A stretch of DNA of 64,000 nt from Trichostrongylus colubriformis (lineage: Eukaryota; Nematoda; Chromadorea; Rhabditida; Trichostrongylidae): the NCBI GenBank assembly GCA_963978905.1, contig OZ022258.1, positions 43,384,591-43,448,590 of the forward strand. The letters run 5' to 3'. The notes below the pieces were generated by a model. It made no database searches. It was given only the letters and a program-made list of their open reading frames with translations, and was not told the DNA's origin. A program made the position numbers and the translations under genes. Shown here one piece after another: positions 32,670-43,679 of the stretch. Every line of letters begins with the position of its first letter. The first letter of the stretch is position 1.

Positions 32670-34324
32670 ATGTCGGCTCAGCTGCATGGTGGAAGAGGCG
32701 TTAAAAAATCAAAAGCAATGCTAGCGAAAACAAACAGTGAAGATTTTCCGAATATGGGACTCCGAAACATAGCAGAGCTAACATGGGGCTATGACTGTGG
32801 GGGTACAGAGGCGAGGAAGAATCAGTACTACTCGCTGTACTATCAGTACTACGCAGTACTACTGAGCCAACTCGCTATCTCTCTCAAAGGAACGTTGTAA
32901 GAACCTTCCAGTGGGGCAGCGCTGCCTTTTGTGGGTAGATGAAACTTTCCGAGTCTGCAAGTTCCGTGCTTTTGGCATAATAGTGGCTGAAATAGTCTTT
33001 GAGTGCCATGCATCATTCGAGTCCTCCACCACCCAACCTCAAAGGTGACGCAGAATATGCTAACAATTGTTGCGAAACGGCGGCATCCTTTGGTCAGCTA
33101 ACCCCAGTGGCCCACACTATCCACAAAGAGTGTCCCTACTAATCCATCTTCCAGTAACCGAGAATTTGTCATGAATTTCGATAGCTGTATGAACGATATT
33201 GATAACTACTGAACGAGCAAGAGCAAAGCCCCGCAAGCGTTAAGGATTCACACTCATGAGAACCAAGAGAGCACGAAACAATTATTTATAAAAGAAGTAA
33301 AACTGAGTAACAGATAACAACGCAACAAATGCGAGACTTACGTCAGGGATCCTTTCGGAGGTCATTTCTTTGGCCGAGATGAACTAGCTTCTTCCAAAAC
33401 ACGAATGTGACAGTTTTCATTTGAGTTCAAAGAGCCGAAGTTCCAATTTAGAGAACCAGCCCGCCCAAAGCACAAAAAGATGTCAAGCAGTGAAGGCAGC
33501 CACTAACGACGGCACACTTCCCCCTAGATTACTTGCAATTACAAAGGTTAATGGGATGGCAGAATCTACAAGCGTCGAGGAACCCAGGAATCATCGCGTT
33601 CCCGACGAGAATGGAGTGGCTGTCGTTAGAACAGTATTTCGCAAGGCCGTGTGACACGATGTGTGAGAGCTAGTGGTGCTCCATGTAGTTGGGTTCAGGA
33701 GCGAAATTATTCAAGATAAGGCGCAGGACAGGTAACCGGCTTAGCCTATATGCATGAGGTGCTCCAATCTTCCACACATCTCGTCTCCTGCTGCACTTCA
33801 AATGATGCACTGCCTTGTTTCGCCAGCGTCTGAACAACACTGAATGCCCACCCTGACTGTCCCTATACCATTGTCTCTCATTCTTGAGTCTTCCATGGCC
33901 CTTGATTCATTGATCTGAGGTTTCCCGCCTAAACTTTGAAACGACCTCGCCAACGACGAATATCACAAGCAGCATGAGAGGCTCAATTCTAGACTCTGAA
34001 AGATTCCTCTGCAATTTCTTTTGCTGGATAACCAGTAAGCACTTATAGCTTGAATAAAAACCTGAAAAAAAATATACCGTGTGGGTTGCCCTCTAGGTGG
34101 TGACCACAACATCCATCTTCCGCTGAATTTCGCTCAAAATTTTGGCCGGTATTCTTGTTGACAAGCCTGATGTTTTACCTAATTGTCTATTATCTGGTTT
34201 ATCATTTGTACCGATGATTAAGTACGCGCACGGGAGAGATGCAAAGGGATCAAGCAGAGCAAAAAATTATCGCTTCATGGATTATCCCGTGGACCATGTT
34301 ACAGTGGAGCACATTACTGGATAA
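32670..34324 (+). CDS. Group of exon-like ORFs, possible gene, unassembled
   Basis: Three protein-like segments lie on one strand. The first is 32670-32802, starting MSAQLHGGRGVKKSKAMLAK with donor G|GTACAG. The second is 33426-33654, entered behind CATTTGAG, with SSKSRSSNLENQPAQ and NDGTLPPRLLAITK and a possible donor AAG|GTTAAT at 33547. The third is 34142-34324, with PDVLPNCLLSGLSFVPMIKY and YRFMDYPVDHVTVEHITG before TAA. Junction phases could not all be satisfied, so they may be parts of one gene with missing exons, separate genes or decayed sequence. No domain is recognised. Confidence 0.25.
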
Positions 34325-34431
34325 CACAGCAAATAAGGAAGCAATAACAAGTAAAGGGTGATAAATCACTTTATCACATAATTACAATTTTATCAGACCA
34401 TTAAAGAGTTCATAAATGGAAAATTTACGGC

Positions 34432-34821
34432 TTACGGCACAGAGATATCAGCTGACCGAAGACATAACCATCTGAATGCATCACTTTTTGAAAGGTTTTT
34501 AAAGCAAAGTACTTTGACCAGGTCGTCCAGCCTTCCAGCGAGGATCGCATACCGTGCGACCACATATGCTTTTGGCTTGTAGGGAAAAAGGCGGAGAACT
34601 GAAAGTAAAATCGAAGTGCGAATGCGATCCAAAGAAGAGGCCTTACTAATGATGATAGCAAACGGAAAATTAGGGAAGTGAACGAACCTTAGTTTAACAG
34701 CTTGGCATTGAGCACCGATCACTTCAAGATACGCCGTGCACATGTGACTTCTGTTCGAAACCACAGTTACTTTTATCCGTATATTACCTTTACAATAAAT
34801 GGCTCTGGATAGTTGAAGCAT
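34432..34821 (-). CDS. 129-codon ORF, unknown
   Basis: Minus-strand frame with ATG at 34821. It contains NRSHMCTAYLEVIGAQCQAV, SSLDRIRTSILLSVLRLFPY, YVVARYAILAGRLDDLVKVL and ends SADISVP before TAA. A 42-bp GT...AG stretch inside could be a short in-frame intron. Composition is protein-like. No homology recognised. Confidence 0.3.
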   Translation of the reverse strand: MLQLSRAIYCKGNIRIKVTVVSNRSHMCTAYLEVIGAQCQAVKLRFVHFPNFPFAIIISKASSLDRIRTSILLSVLRLFPYKPKAYVVARYAILAGRLDDLVKVLCFKNLSKSDAFRWLCLRSADISVP

Positions 34822-34884
34822 GAACTAGCTTATCTTACTCTCTTCAGAGAATCTGTCCTTAATTAAAGGCACACCTTAAGATGA

Positions 34885-35045
34885 GCAGATTAGTCAGTTG
34901 ACCCTTTTCAGGTAGTAAGCTTTTGGTTCTTATTCAACGACGATGCGCCATCATGGCGCTGCACCCGCTCGAGCCAATGTCCACCAGACCACTCAGCTCA
35001 GCCGACCAATCGGGAGCTCTAGTGGATGTAGCAACATGGTGGCAT
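34885..35045. repeat. MITE family F, degraded copy
   Basis: AGTCAGTTGACCC...CCATCATGGCGCTGCACCCG and a later CAACATGGTGGCAT parallel the arms of copies at 13528 and 39402. The right terminus is eroded. Confidence 0.4.
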
Positions 35046-35090
35046 ACCGTCTAGCGCAAGAAAAGTATAACCTAAATAATATCCGCCTCA

Positions 35091-36447
35091 TTAAGTTAAG
35101 TCGGCTAAGAGGTGTGCCTTCGATATAGTGAAGGAGGAAATGTTTTGATGAAGAGAGCGAAATCGCATAGAATTCAGATATCTGTGGCATGCACGCTGTA
35201 ACAAGGAGTCCACCTTTGCATTGAGTATTTCACATGAAATTTGTGGAACACGCCCATGAACGTTTAATTTACCCTTTAAATTTAACTTCATATTTGCTGT
35301 GAGAATAACTTTCTGGTATTCCTTTAGTAATTCGAATCGCTCTGAACATCATGACCAGAGTTTCAGTGAATTCGAAGTAGTGGGCACGCTGAGAGTGTGG
35401 TTGGGATGTTCCTGCACCTTGTCACTTCAGTGACGTGAGATGCTCAACATAACCACTGCTGTCTACTCTTTAAGAAGTGTCCCGTACGGCTTACTCGTGT
35501 TGCTTCTGCATCAGCTATACTGGACAAAAGTGATTGAATCATGGTAGCCCCTTCCTGTAGCTGATTCAGTATGCTGCACAGCTGGCTAGGACCCCTTCCA
35601 GGCATATACAGGGGTTTCGCAAGTTCTACAAGTTTTGCAGCTGACCAATCAGGCATAGACATCGGTTTTGCAACGGATCTCAACTAGTTAACAGGGCAGG
35701 GAAGTGTCGCACGCCGCAATGCAATGCGAACCCTTTAAAGGCATCATTAGGGGAAAGTCGGACGAAAAGTAAAAGAAATAGTGCATATGAAAGCCGAGAT
35801 GCCTAGCAATAGGACAGTGAAGAAACAGCGGATGGAATTGGCCTAAAACCCGAGAAATAGGACCCCCTTTCCACTGTTGATTCTCGAAGCGGACGACCTG
35901 TCCGTCAAGAGGGGAGTAGTCTGATCTAGTTTTCCATTGGCATGTTGCCAAGTAAACACAGGGGAATTGTTTGGAAAGACGACAACATCTATTTCTTGAG
36001 TGAGTTTCACGCTAAAACTGCGAAAGCGCGCCGCAAAACCCCCGATCCTACCCCATCTCCTCGACCGCTCTCACCCCAATCAATCGGGAATTACGTCATC
36101 GAGAGGCGGAACCACTGAGTGGCAGAGGCGGAGCCCCTGAACGCTTCGCCGTTTTGCAGCGCTTCTACAGCTCGGAGGGGCGCTTTTTCACCGGGATTTC
36201 GCCGCAGATTACCTTCTTAGGCCCAGGACTACCATGTGAGTGACTTCTTCTTGGGATTTCTCCACTATTGCCTACCCCTAATGATGTCTTTAAGGCATGA
36301 CTTCGCATTGCGGCGTACGACACAATGCGTGGGAGATTGGGTCACCATTACTGGATAAGCTAAAGTCATCTGTCCTGTGCTTTCTTGGATAATATCATTT
36401 CTAGACACAAGTAGACAAGGACATGAGCATACTTTTCTTATCTTCAT
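35091..36447 (-). CDS. Four-exon gene, unknown 163-residue product
   Basis: Exons 36447-36352, 35683-35495, 35388-35287 and 35195-35091 all begin and end on codon boundaries and join in frame. Donors are CCA|GTAATGG, CGA|GTAAGC and GAA|GTTAAA. Acceptors are TAACTAG, CACTCTCAG and CTTGTTACAG. The ATG follows directly after GTCGTATTAG, so that AG may be a trans-splice acceptor, or the exon may be internal. Residues include MKIRKVCSCPCLLVSRND, then PDWSAAKLVELAKPLYMPG, QLCSILNQLQEGATMIQSLL, AHYFEFTETLVMMFRAIRI and a C-terminus FTISKAHLLADLT. No domain is recognised. The helix-rich middle suggests a soluble intracellular protein. Intron 1 holds dispersed repeat A. The ORF at 37057-37506 may be a further 5' exon. 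Confidence 0.5.
35730..36290 (+). repeat. Dispersed repeat family A, copy 2 (in intron)
   Basis: Parallel to 1700-2260: GGACGAAAAGTAAAAGAAAT, AATAGGACAGTGAAG, CCATTGGCATGTTGCCAAGT, GCGCTTTTTCACCGGGATTT. It lies within intron 1 of the minus-strand gene at 35091-36447. Confidence 0.75.
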
Positions 36448-37056
36448 CTAATACGACAAAAGGGATGTCATAGCTATTGCCCGAAAATCGTATCCGTTCT
36501 TCATGAAACAGCAAGTCGTTTCTGAAGCAGGTTTAGATTCCTCATTTCCTGGGATGGAGTGTGTTGGCTCGCATTTTTTCATGAAGGTTCAAGAGGGGTC
36601 GTACCGCAAACCACCATTTTGAGGTGGTCATGCTCCAGGGGAAATTTCTTCGAAGCCGGGAATGACTTTATTCCAGAGTTGATACCACCCTCTGAAGACT
36701 TCATTTGAAACTGAATCTAGCTGTACCCAACTGATTTTCTAATTCTGTTGAACGACATGCCATTTAAAAACTTGGAGTGTGATGACAGCAATGTATGATA
36801 AGACTACGAATCAGTGACACCACTACAGGTGGTCTGCTGCAGTTTTGTAACAGATAAATGATACCACTTTTTGTAAATTCAACAAACAAAGGTTAACAGC
36901 GACACAGACCAGACCTCATTGAATTACTAAAATGTCTCCAAGGTTTTTTTCAATATGAATGAGTTCGGGATGTAGTAATTCCAGGAAATATATTCATGCA
37001 TGATTTTTTTGTAAACGAAACAGCTACGGTACTCCATAGTTATTCATTTTGATAAA

Positions 37057-37506
37057 TTACACCAATTTCGGCTCAATCCCCACTTGTACCATACGGACAT
37101 GCGACACAATTCTTTGATACGCAGCACTTATCGTGAAGCCTGTTTCGCATGAGTTGGTTTTGATATTGCATTTAGGGATATTCATTACGACAACATCATC
37201 GTCCAGTTGTGCTTGAATAACGCACAGGAACACCTCTGGAAAAGCATATGACCGAGAAGATTGACGGAAACGATTTAGGTGTGAAGTGCAGGGTTTTAGC
37301 ATGCGAGACTGAGATTTCTGCCAGGAAAGTGCTTGAAGCATTTTGGATTCCGCAAGAAATCCATGTATGAACAACCGAAATGAGCGCTTATCCGGTACGT
37401 ATGATTTCTCGCCACTTGCGCCCCAATCGAGCAATTGATGGAATGAGGAAAACGTGCATGTCCATACTATACCATCTACATATAAGGACAACATGGCATC
37501 TCTCAT
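37057..37506 (-). CDS. 149-codon ORF, possible exon, unknown
   Basis: Minus-strand frame from ATG at 37506, preceded by an in-frame stop. It includes SLYVDGIVWTCTFSSFHQLL, SFRLFIHGFLAESKMLQAL and DDDVVVMNIPKCNIKTNSCE, ending GIEPKLV. A potential donor ATG|GTACAA near its end is in the right phase to join the exon at 36447. Whether it is a real exon cannot be settled from one sequence. Confidence 0.3.
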   Translation of the reverse strand: MRDAMLSLYVDGIVWTCTFSSFHQLLDWGASGEKSYVPDKRSFRLFIHGFLAESKMLQALSWQKSQSRMLKPCTSHLNRFRQSSRSYAFPEVFLCVIQAQLDDDVVVMNIPKCNIKTNSCETGFTISAAYQRIVSHVRMVQVGIEPKLV

Positions 37507-37644
37507 TTACCGACATCAACTAACTCCGATTGGTCGTTCCGCTCTCGCAGTGGTGAACTGGAAGAGCTCTTTTCCACTGTACGGAGTTTCTTCAGCTGCT
37601 GTTTTCCTAGTTTTCTGTCAGAACCGTGAAGGGATGAGGCGTTA

Positions 37645-37775
37645 GGCCGCGGTCATACTTTGCGCAGCTTCGTTAGTTGACGCCGGTGCCGGCGTCAACT
37701 CACGCAAGTGTCTGCGTGTGTTGACGCCGGCACCGGCGTCAACTAACGCAGCTGCGCAAAGTATGACCGCGGCCT
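37645..37775. mobile_element. Near-perfect palindromic MITE, PIF/Harbinger-like
   Basis: 131 bp whose two arms, GGCCGCGGTCATACTTTGCG...TTGACGCCGGTGCCGGCG and its complement, are almost identical around a short loop near 37708. Flanked by TTA on each side (37642-37644, 37776-37778). A 3-bp TTA duplication with GGCC-starting ends is typical of PIF/Harbinger MITEs. The arm itself contains the smaller palindrome GACGCCGGTGCCGGCGTC. Confidence 0.85.
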
Positions 37776-37778
37776 TAG

Positions 37779-38499
37779 GTGGTGAAGTAGACAAACCTTA
37801 GCCTTGAGCCACGCTCAGGCCCTTGAGGGAGACGATCTGGTTGAAAAGTCAGGCCGTTCTCATAACGTCTATTCAACAATTTTGTTGACATTACGCAGAA
37901 AATAGAGAATGCGTAGCTTTTCTGGAAATAACAATATTCCTTTTATTTCCGTTGATTCGAAACTTCGGGAATTCGAAACTATGTAGATGATTGAAGGTTG
38001 CACTTTAGGGGTAGCAGTTTGCCACACACCACTGGTGGAACATTATGTAATACAACTCCTCCTTCTTCTGCTTCTTCATTTTCCCTTTGCCAAAATTTGG
38101 CTCGCATTCATAATTATACCGTTTGTTCCAAGAAAATCTGCTTGTTGCTGGTGGAGTGATAGAAGAATATTGATCTAAACTTCATAAAATGTGGGAAGCA
38201 GGTCTGACAGGAGTTACAATAAAACTTGGAAAGGAGAACTATCTAAAAAGTATTTCTCGGGTAACATTTTAGATAAAACAAAAGAGTATGATATTTTTTT
38301 GAATAAATAACTTGGATCGATTGGATAGAAAGATAGAAGTGCGCTCACATCCATACTCGGCAAATACGGCAGTGCAGTGCACTTCCAAAGGGGGCTCCAT
38401 GTTTAGTAGGACGACTTGATGTGCTGCTCACGTGTCTTGCGTTGCGGGTGATCTTGCTTCAGTCACCACAGACGTGTATGAATGCGGCTGATAATCCCC
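37779..38499. other. No supported feature
   Basis: AT-rich sequence without shared repeats or exon chains that I can support. Confidence 0.35.
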
Positions 38500-38815
38500 A
38501 CTTCATATAAAACGCTTTGTCTGTCTGCACTTGCGTCCGTCCGTCTGCCCGTCTGTCACGAAATTAAGTATTCTATAAGAAACTGCCTGTGAAGATGGGG
38601 ACAATCTTGTTATGAGTAGGTTATGGGAAAAGAAGAAAAGAGCACACATCAAGTTACGCTCCGCCCACGGTGGACGGGGCATGCACTGGAATGTTCCGTT
38701 TTCAGACCGAAAATTGTTGATGGGTCTGGATAAGACCCAAACGAGGGAAAAAGATGGATTACGAATGGGATGGGTATCCAACCAGCATAAAGTAGTTAAC
38801 ACAGTTTAGTACAAT
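38500..38815. repeat. CTGTCTGT-rich segment, probable repeat
   Basis: CTGTCTGCACTTGCGTCCGT, CTGTCTG multimers and GTGGACGGGGCATGCACTGG. ORFs on both strands cross it. The style is that of nematode dispersed repeats, but no second copy is in the window. Confidence 0.3.
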
Positions 38816-38924
38816 AGAAACAGAAAAACAATGATAAATTAGCAACAGCAAGATTTTGGAAGAACCAATCACCAAATTCCAATACATAAAGCAGTGTGAA
38901 GCAAGGGTCCTATGTGTAGAACGC

Positions 38925-39300
38925 TCAATGAAGATTTGAGCTGAACAATATTAGAAGGTATTTAGGTCTCTTCCCAAAATTTGTTGAACTCAGCAGAAGC
39001 GCACACACAGAACGATCTGGATCGTAAGCGGGTCCCAGATCTGGGGCATGCCAGTTTATACTTATCTTCTCGCGTAATAGACGGAAGCAGAACGAGGAAC
39101 TTTTCGATATCAACTGATACCCTCCCCGTGATGATTTCACATAAAATGATTGAATCAAATTTTTCTTTCTGCATTCAAGAGGTTCGAATCCAAGCATACA
39201 TATTCCTCCTAATGAACCCTTTGAGTAGCATGTAATCTTAAATATCAACTTTTCAACGTGACGGAGAGAAGGGTTATGGAAGCCATATCTTTTCTCCATC
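38925..39300. other. Open frames on both strands, unassigned
   Basis: A 124-codon minus frame and an 84-codon plus frame overlap. A B-box-like GGTTCGAATCC lies near 39180. No consistent model. Confidence 0.25.
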
Positions 39301-39401
39301 CCTTTTACGTTTTTGGAGAGGGCTTCAATCGATAGCTGATGGCAGCAGCCTCAAGGGTCAGGCACTACATACGTTGAAGTCATGCTCCGCGATTACCAGA
39401 T

Positions 39402-39675
39402 TAGTCGATTCACCTTCTTGGAGAGTAGATCCTTGGCTAACTGTCGAGGCTGCACCTTTTTCGTGTCGCCATGGTAAACCATCATGGCGTTGCACTGTTC
39501 GAACCCACTCCGATCCCACCCACTTTGGTCAGTTGACTAATGAGGGAGTTCAAGCAGGTGTGGTCGGAGTGAGTCCGAGCAGGTGAAGGGCCGTGATGGC
39601 GCATCGTGGCGAAGCGAAAAAGGTGCAGTCTGACTATTCACCTAAGGATCTACTATTTCAAGAAGGCAAGTCGAC
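39402..39675. mobile_element. MITE family F, copy 2
   Basis: Left GTCGATTCACCTTCTTGGAG...AGATCCTTGGCTAACTGTCG, right CACCTAAGGATCTACTATTTC...AGTCGAC. The inner arms mirror GCTGCACCTTTTTCGTGTCG, CCATCATGGCG and CCGTGATGGCG. Confidence 0.8.
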
Positions 39676-39678
39676 TTA

Positions 39679-39829
39679 CAGTTCATCTCCCAGCGCCTGG
39701 CAGGGCGTGGCCTACGGGTTCAGGTGAGAGTGTATCAAACTCTCACCCCGCCACACTCTCTCACTCTGGCCACACACTCTCACTCTCGCCACTCAGGCCG
39801 TGCCCTGCCAGGCGCTGGGAAGTGGACTG
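39679..39829. mobile_element. Small Tc1-type palindromic MITE
   Basis: TA-flanked 151-bp element. The left arm CAGTTCATCTCCCAGCGCCT, CAGGGCGTGGCCT and the right arm AGGCCGTGCCCTGCCAGGCG pair. The loop is rich in CACTCTC repeats. It inserted at the very edge of MITE F copy 2. Confidence 0.8.
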
Positions 39830-39999
39830 TATCTGATTATTGCGGAGTGTGCCTTTGATAAAACCTCTAATAAGAAGTATGTCGTCCTTCTAAAATAATT
39901 CTCTTAAATTGTCGAGTCACTGCTCAACCATGGCTGCATCTTGATTTTCACAAGAAGTTTTGTAGTCGAGGCTGTGTTCTCGGGTGGTCTAAAGGCAAA

Positions 40000-40515
40000 A
40001 TGCTCCTGGAAATCGCTCTTTATTGTAATGCTCTGCTCCTTGGTCGCTTCCCGAAAGAGAACTTGACTTTACTAGGCTACAGGGATTACACAAGGTGTCT
40101 CAAACCTATAACGTCAGTTATCTCTCTTTTTATGCACTTTTCCTCTGTTTGGTGTTCACCCTATGCTTTATTCAGAAGGCGGATGTCGAAAATAGTGATG
40201 TTGGTGTTGTTCAGATGCCGAAAATAATACTTCAGTATTTTTGGAAAATTCCAAGAAACCGATTATGAATGTGCTCATTGTTTACTACTGCTGACGACAG
40301 AAGAGCCTATCCTCCACAGGACAACCTTTGATCTCCTAGTTAATAATCTTTTATCCATGAAATTCGGCATCTCCAGAAATCCAGCAAATGTCAAAGTGCT
40401 GCTCGAATGTTCCCGTGTGAAGTTTCACCTTTCTGGCAATGAGCAGTTACCCTACTTTCCTGTGAAGCTCGCATCAAATTTCCGAGATAATAACTACTGC
40501 TATAAATGGCAATAG
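40000..40515 (+). CDS. Exon-like ORFs, ambiguous
   Basis: Two incompatible readings exist. A terminal exon behind CCCTATGCTTTATTCAG at 40172 reads KADVENSDVGVVQMPKIILQ and stops near 40268. A longer frame behind ATAATACTTCAG (40236-40515) reads ETDYECAHCLLLLTTEEPIL and NPANVKVLLECSRVKFHL, with a CxxC-like pair. An upstream segment at 40000 starts MLLEIALYCNALLLGRFPKE with a donor AAG|GTGTCT. I cannot choose between them. Confidence 0.2.
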
Positions 40516-40854
40516 CGTTGTTGAAGTTTCATGACTTGGAAGTTAATTAGCACCTGGGAAATACTTTCATCACGAGAAATCCTACATTATAACAAGTAAT
40601 CACATAAAGCAATAAGTGCGGTATAGCTTTACCGGCAAAAAGTGAAATCGCACTGAATACTATGGCCTGCTTGAAGTGTTACTTTCCGAAGGTTTCCGTT
40701 AAGACCTAGCAAGCCTCTCACTTTCCCTGGTCAACTGCCTCCTATCCAGAGAAGGCTAGAGAATTCAGAGCAGGCCTGAGGGAACGAAAAAGGCCTCTAG
40801 CAGGGTGAAGCCATTTCTTGTGAAAAGTGAGAAACTCACGGAAAATTTCCCTCG

Positions 40855-41385
40855 CTTTTAAAGACCGTGTTAGGGGTGATGTGGGTGATGAGAATCCCTA
40901 AGAGGAGTCACTCACTTGAAAACTACGGGTTTGGAAAGCCTATTTGCGGCGGAATCCCCCACGAAGGGCGCACCCCCCAGCTGTGGCAGAGGCTGCCTTT
41001 TCTGCTCGAGCCGCTTTACTGTGCTCGATCCGCCTCCTAACGACTGATTGGCTGGGGTGGGAATAGCAGGTATCGCGGCCCTCTTTCTCAGTTTTCGCTT
41101 GAAGCGCACTCCAGAAAAGGGATGCTTACTCATTCTCGAACATCTCTTTGTGTTTACAACATGGCAACACGCCAATGGAACACTCATCCGGACCACCCGC
41201 CTCTTCACGGTGATGCTCCACATCGAGGATCATCGGTGGGGAGGGGTCCTATTTCTCGGGTTTTTGGCCATTTCCATCCGTTTTTTCTTCACTGTCCTGT
41301 TACTAGGCATCTCGACTTTCACATTCACTACTTCTTTTACTTTTCTGCCGAATTTTCCCAAACACTGCCTTCAACAGACGCGGAC
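40855..41385 (-). repeat. Dispersed repeat family A, copy 3 (inverted)
   Basis: The reverse complement gives the same landmarks as copies 1 and 2: AAAAGTAAAAGAAGTAGTGA, AACAGGACAGTGAAGAAAAA, CCATTGGCGTGTTGCCATG, and a final TCTTAGGGATTCTC. Confidence 0.7.
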
Positions 41386-41851
41386 TGAAACTCACATCAC
41401 GCTGGCTTATAGCAGTGTTTTTGGTACCATATGGAAGGGATAATACTAATACCTCGAAATTCTCGGATATTAACATTTGAAAGCGTTGTATGTAATAAGT
41501 ACTCGATTACGAGTTATTTCCATACAAATGCGCCATCATATACATGATTGCATATAAGAGCACAGAACTGCACAGGATTTACATACTTATATGTACCAGT
41601 ATCTTGATATGCATTGTCGCAATCATTAGACTATTATGATGTTTTCGCCTGACTTGACACATGCTTTGAAGATATTTTATTATTCTTAATTTCATGTATA
41701 ATTCATTATAATTTTAGTAGTGTAGTGATTTAGTCATTTGTTGATTGCGAGGAAAAGAGACAATGAAGACAAGTTCCGCGAATCGGATCACGCACTTTTT
41801 TGCCGTCGATGATTACGGCTAAACTAGCAGGTTTCGATAATTGTAGTTTGT
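41386..41851. other. No supported feature
   Basis: AT-rich sequence with TATA-like and ATGTAT-like runs. No gene model. Confidence 0.35.
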
Positions 41852-42078
41852 GGGTGGGGGCCACGAGGTCGAATTTCCGCTTCGCGGCGCCCCCGGTACG
41901 ACTAGCCGTATCGATTGTCTTTGATCGCCCGGCCGAACGTGACTGTGTCACGTCTGCGCTTCCACTCATGCCACACTGCCTGGCTTGAAGGCTGCCATGC
42001 CCTTCCACTGGCACTCGCACCCGCCGCGCCGCTGGTCGCGCGCGGCCGCGCGGAAATTCGACCTCGTGACCCCCACCC
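41852..42078. mobile_element. MITE family K (MULE-like) beside a stop codon
   Basis: Inverted ends GGGTGGGGGCCACGAGGTCG and CGACCTCGTGACCCCCACCC (about 28 bp). Flanks GTAGTTTGT and GTGGTTTGT form a 9-bp target duplication with one change. The element ends 8 bp beyond the stop codon of the minus-strand gene at 42087-43604. Confidence 0.75.
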
Positions 42079-42086
42079 GTGGTTTG

Positions 42087-43604
42087 TCAATGCCGCTTTT
42101 TGAAAAGAACTTTACAACGAAATCTGTGCTGAATGTTCTCGACTCCATAGATATCAATGGTGAGCTCGCTGTGAGCCAGGTGCTAAAGAAATTCTTCTCT
42201 CATCATTTCTTATCGCCTTATTGCAAGCGCTCATGAAAGGCTTACAACTTTGCATTTGAACATTTTATGACAAGCAAGGTGATCGAATCGGTGGGAATCA
42301 TGGCCAAAAGATTATGATAGTGTGGAGCCATAGAAAGCGAAATCGACATACCTGCAGATCACTTGACCCGTATGACATAGCCTTCCGAAACTTCGCTCCC
42401 AGAGCCGTTATGTAGGTTTGGAGGGCAGATTTCAGATCATCGTCCAGCACTTCAACGCATTTCAATGTACTTAAGACCTGAGCTTCTCATTGTGAATGGC
42501 TACGGTATTGTGGAAGCCTTCCCATTATAGTTGGCGGACACAATTGGAACTGCGGTGCCCAAAGAGCAATGGCTACCAAAATTCACGTTTGATTTTATCC
42601 GCCACACATAGTGGGTGTGCTTCAGGACTCTGCAAGTAGGTCAGGTAACCTGAGAAAGGGGTGGCCACGCCCTCTAGCGTGTGGCCAATTCATAATAGCT
42701 CGGCAGTGCGCCTAAGGCGTCCTCAGTTAACGTGGTGGAACAGCCTTTTTGTTGATAAATATTTCTGTTATTGAAAATGAAAATTCTTTATTTGCTTTTC
42801 GTCCTACATCGTAAAAAAAATTTGAAACGTATTCTAGCACGTGCAGCACAAATAACAGAGTACCGCCATAGGGTGCACCGCAATTCCGCTGGGTCTTCGC
42901 TTCTACTTACTGAACTTTTTTTTGTTGAAGACTGGCACGTACCAGGAGGGACCTATGACGGCGTTACGATTAACGCGATGTCGTGAATGGTTTGGCGCCT
43001 ATCCCTCAGGTACTCGCCACTAACGAAGAAGGTCTTCCAACTCATGACGCGCTTTTCGAAAGATGTTTTTTGCATATATGGGGGTACGTACAAGAATCAT
43101 ATAACTGATGTCCATTTTTGCTGCGCGGCCCTGCGAATGCGAAAAACGGGGTTGATGGTTCGATCCCCGCTGAGGACAAATTTTTGCAAAATTCAGATTT
43201 TCAGTTTTTGCTCTCGTAAACATTTGATTACGAAGATTAAGTGCAGTTATCACATTTAGAATTTTGTGCTGCCCTCTACTGCTAGTTTTCAGCAAAGTTG
43301 ACAGTCCAATTTTCCGGCATTTCAGCGCTCATAGCGCACGAACGAGGCGTTTTTGCGCGGAACGGATTTGATATCCGTGTTCAGGAGGTTGAACTACCCC
43401 CCGGGGTGAGTTTCTAGTCAATCGAAGTTTTGATCCAAATTCGAAAATTTGAGCTGGGCATTGGTATACCTTGGACTGCACGTTCAAGGAAGAAAACGAC
43501 GGTATCACTTGTCGAAAAATCCTGACTATTTCTCTTGATTGATGCTTGGTAGGTGAAGTTATAGCGATAGGCATCCATGCTGCGACAATTCCATTGATTT
43601 TCAT
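42087..43604 (-). CDS. Putative three-exon gene, unknown 118-residue product
   Basis: Exons 43604-43470, 42477-42352 and 42182-42087 are all bounded on codon edges. Donors are AAG|GTATAC and CAG|GTATGTC; acceptors are AAGCTCAG and GAATTTCTTTAG. The product begins MKINGIVAAWMPIAITSPTK, then LKCVEVLDDDLKSALQTYIT, GAKFRKAMSYGSSDLQ, and ends YGVENIQHRF...LFKKRH at TGA. The ATG is preceded by an in-frame TAA and, 27 bp upstream, a possible trans-splice acceptor CTACTTGTAG. The last two exons are the better supported. The first is linked only by phase over a 992-bp intron carrying repeat G. Another open stretch behind CTACTTGCAG at 42629 may be an extra exon. No domain is recognised. Confidence 0.35.
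43020..43165 (+). repeat. Repeat family G, copy 1
   Basis: GAAGGTCTTCCAACTCATGA, ATATGGGGGTACGTAC, CATATAACTGATGTCC, GCGCGGCCCTGCGAATGC in order. An inverted partner lies at 44205-44355. The GATGGTTCGATCCCCGC just downstream (43150) resembles a Pol III B box, so this may be a SINE. Confidence 0.65.
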
Positions 43605-43679
43605 CGACTTTGTTTGTTATTCGCTTCTACAAGTAGAAGGGGCACCATGTACCCATGACCAAACATCTTTCGCGAAGTT

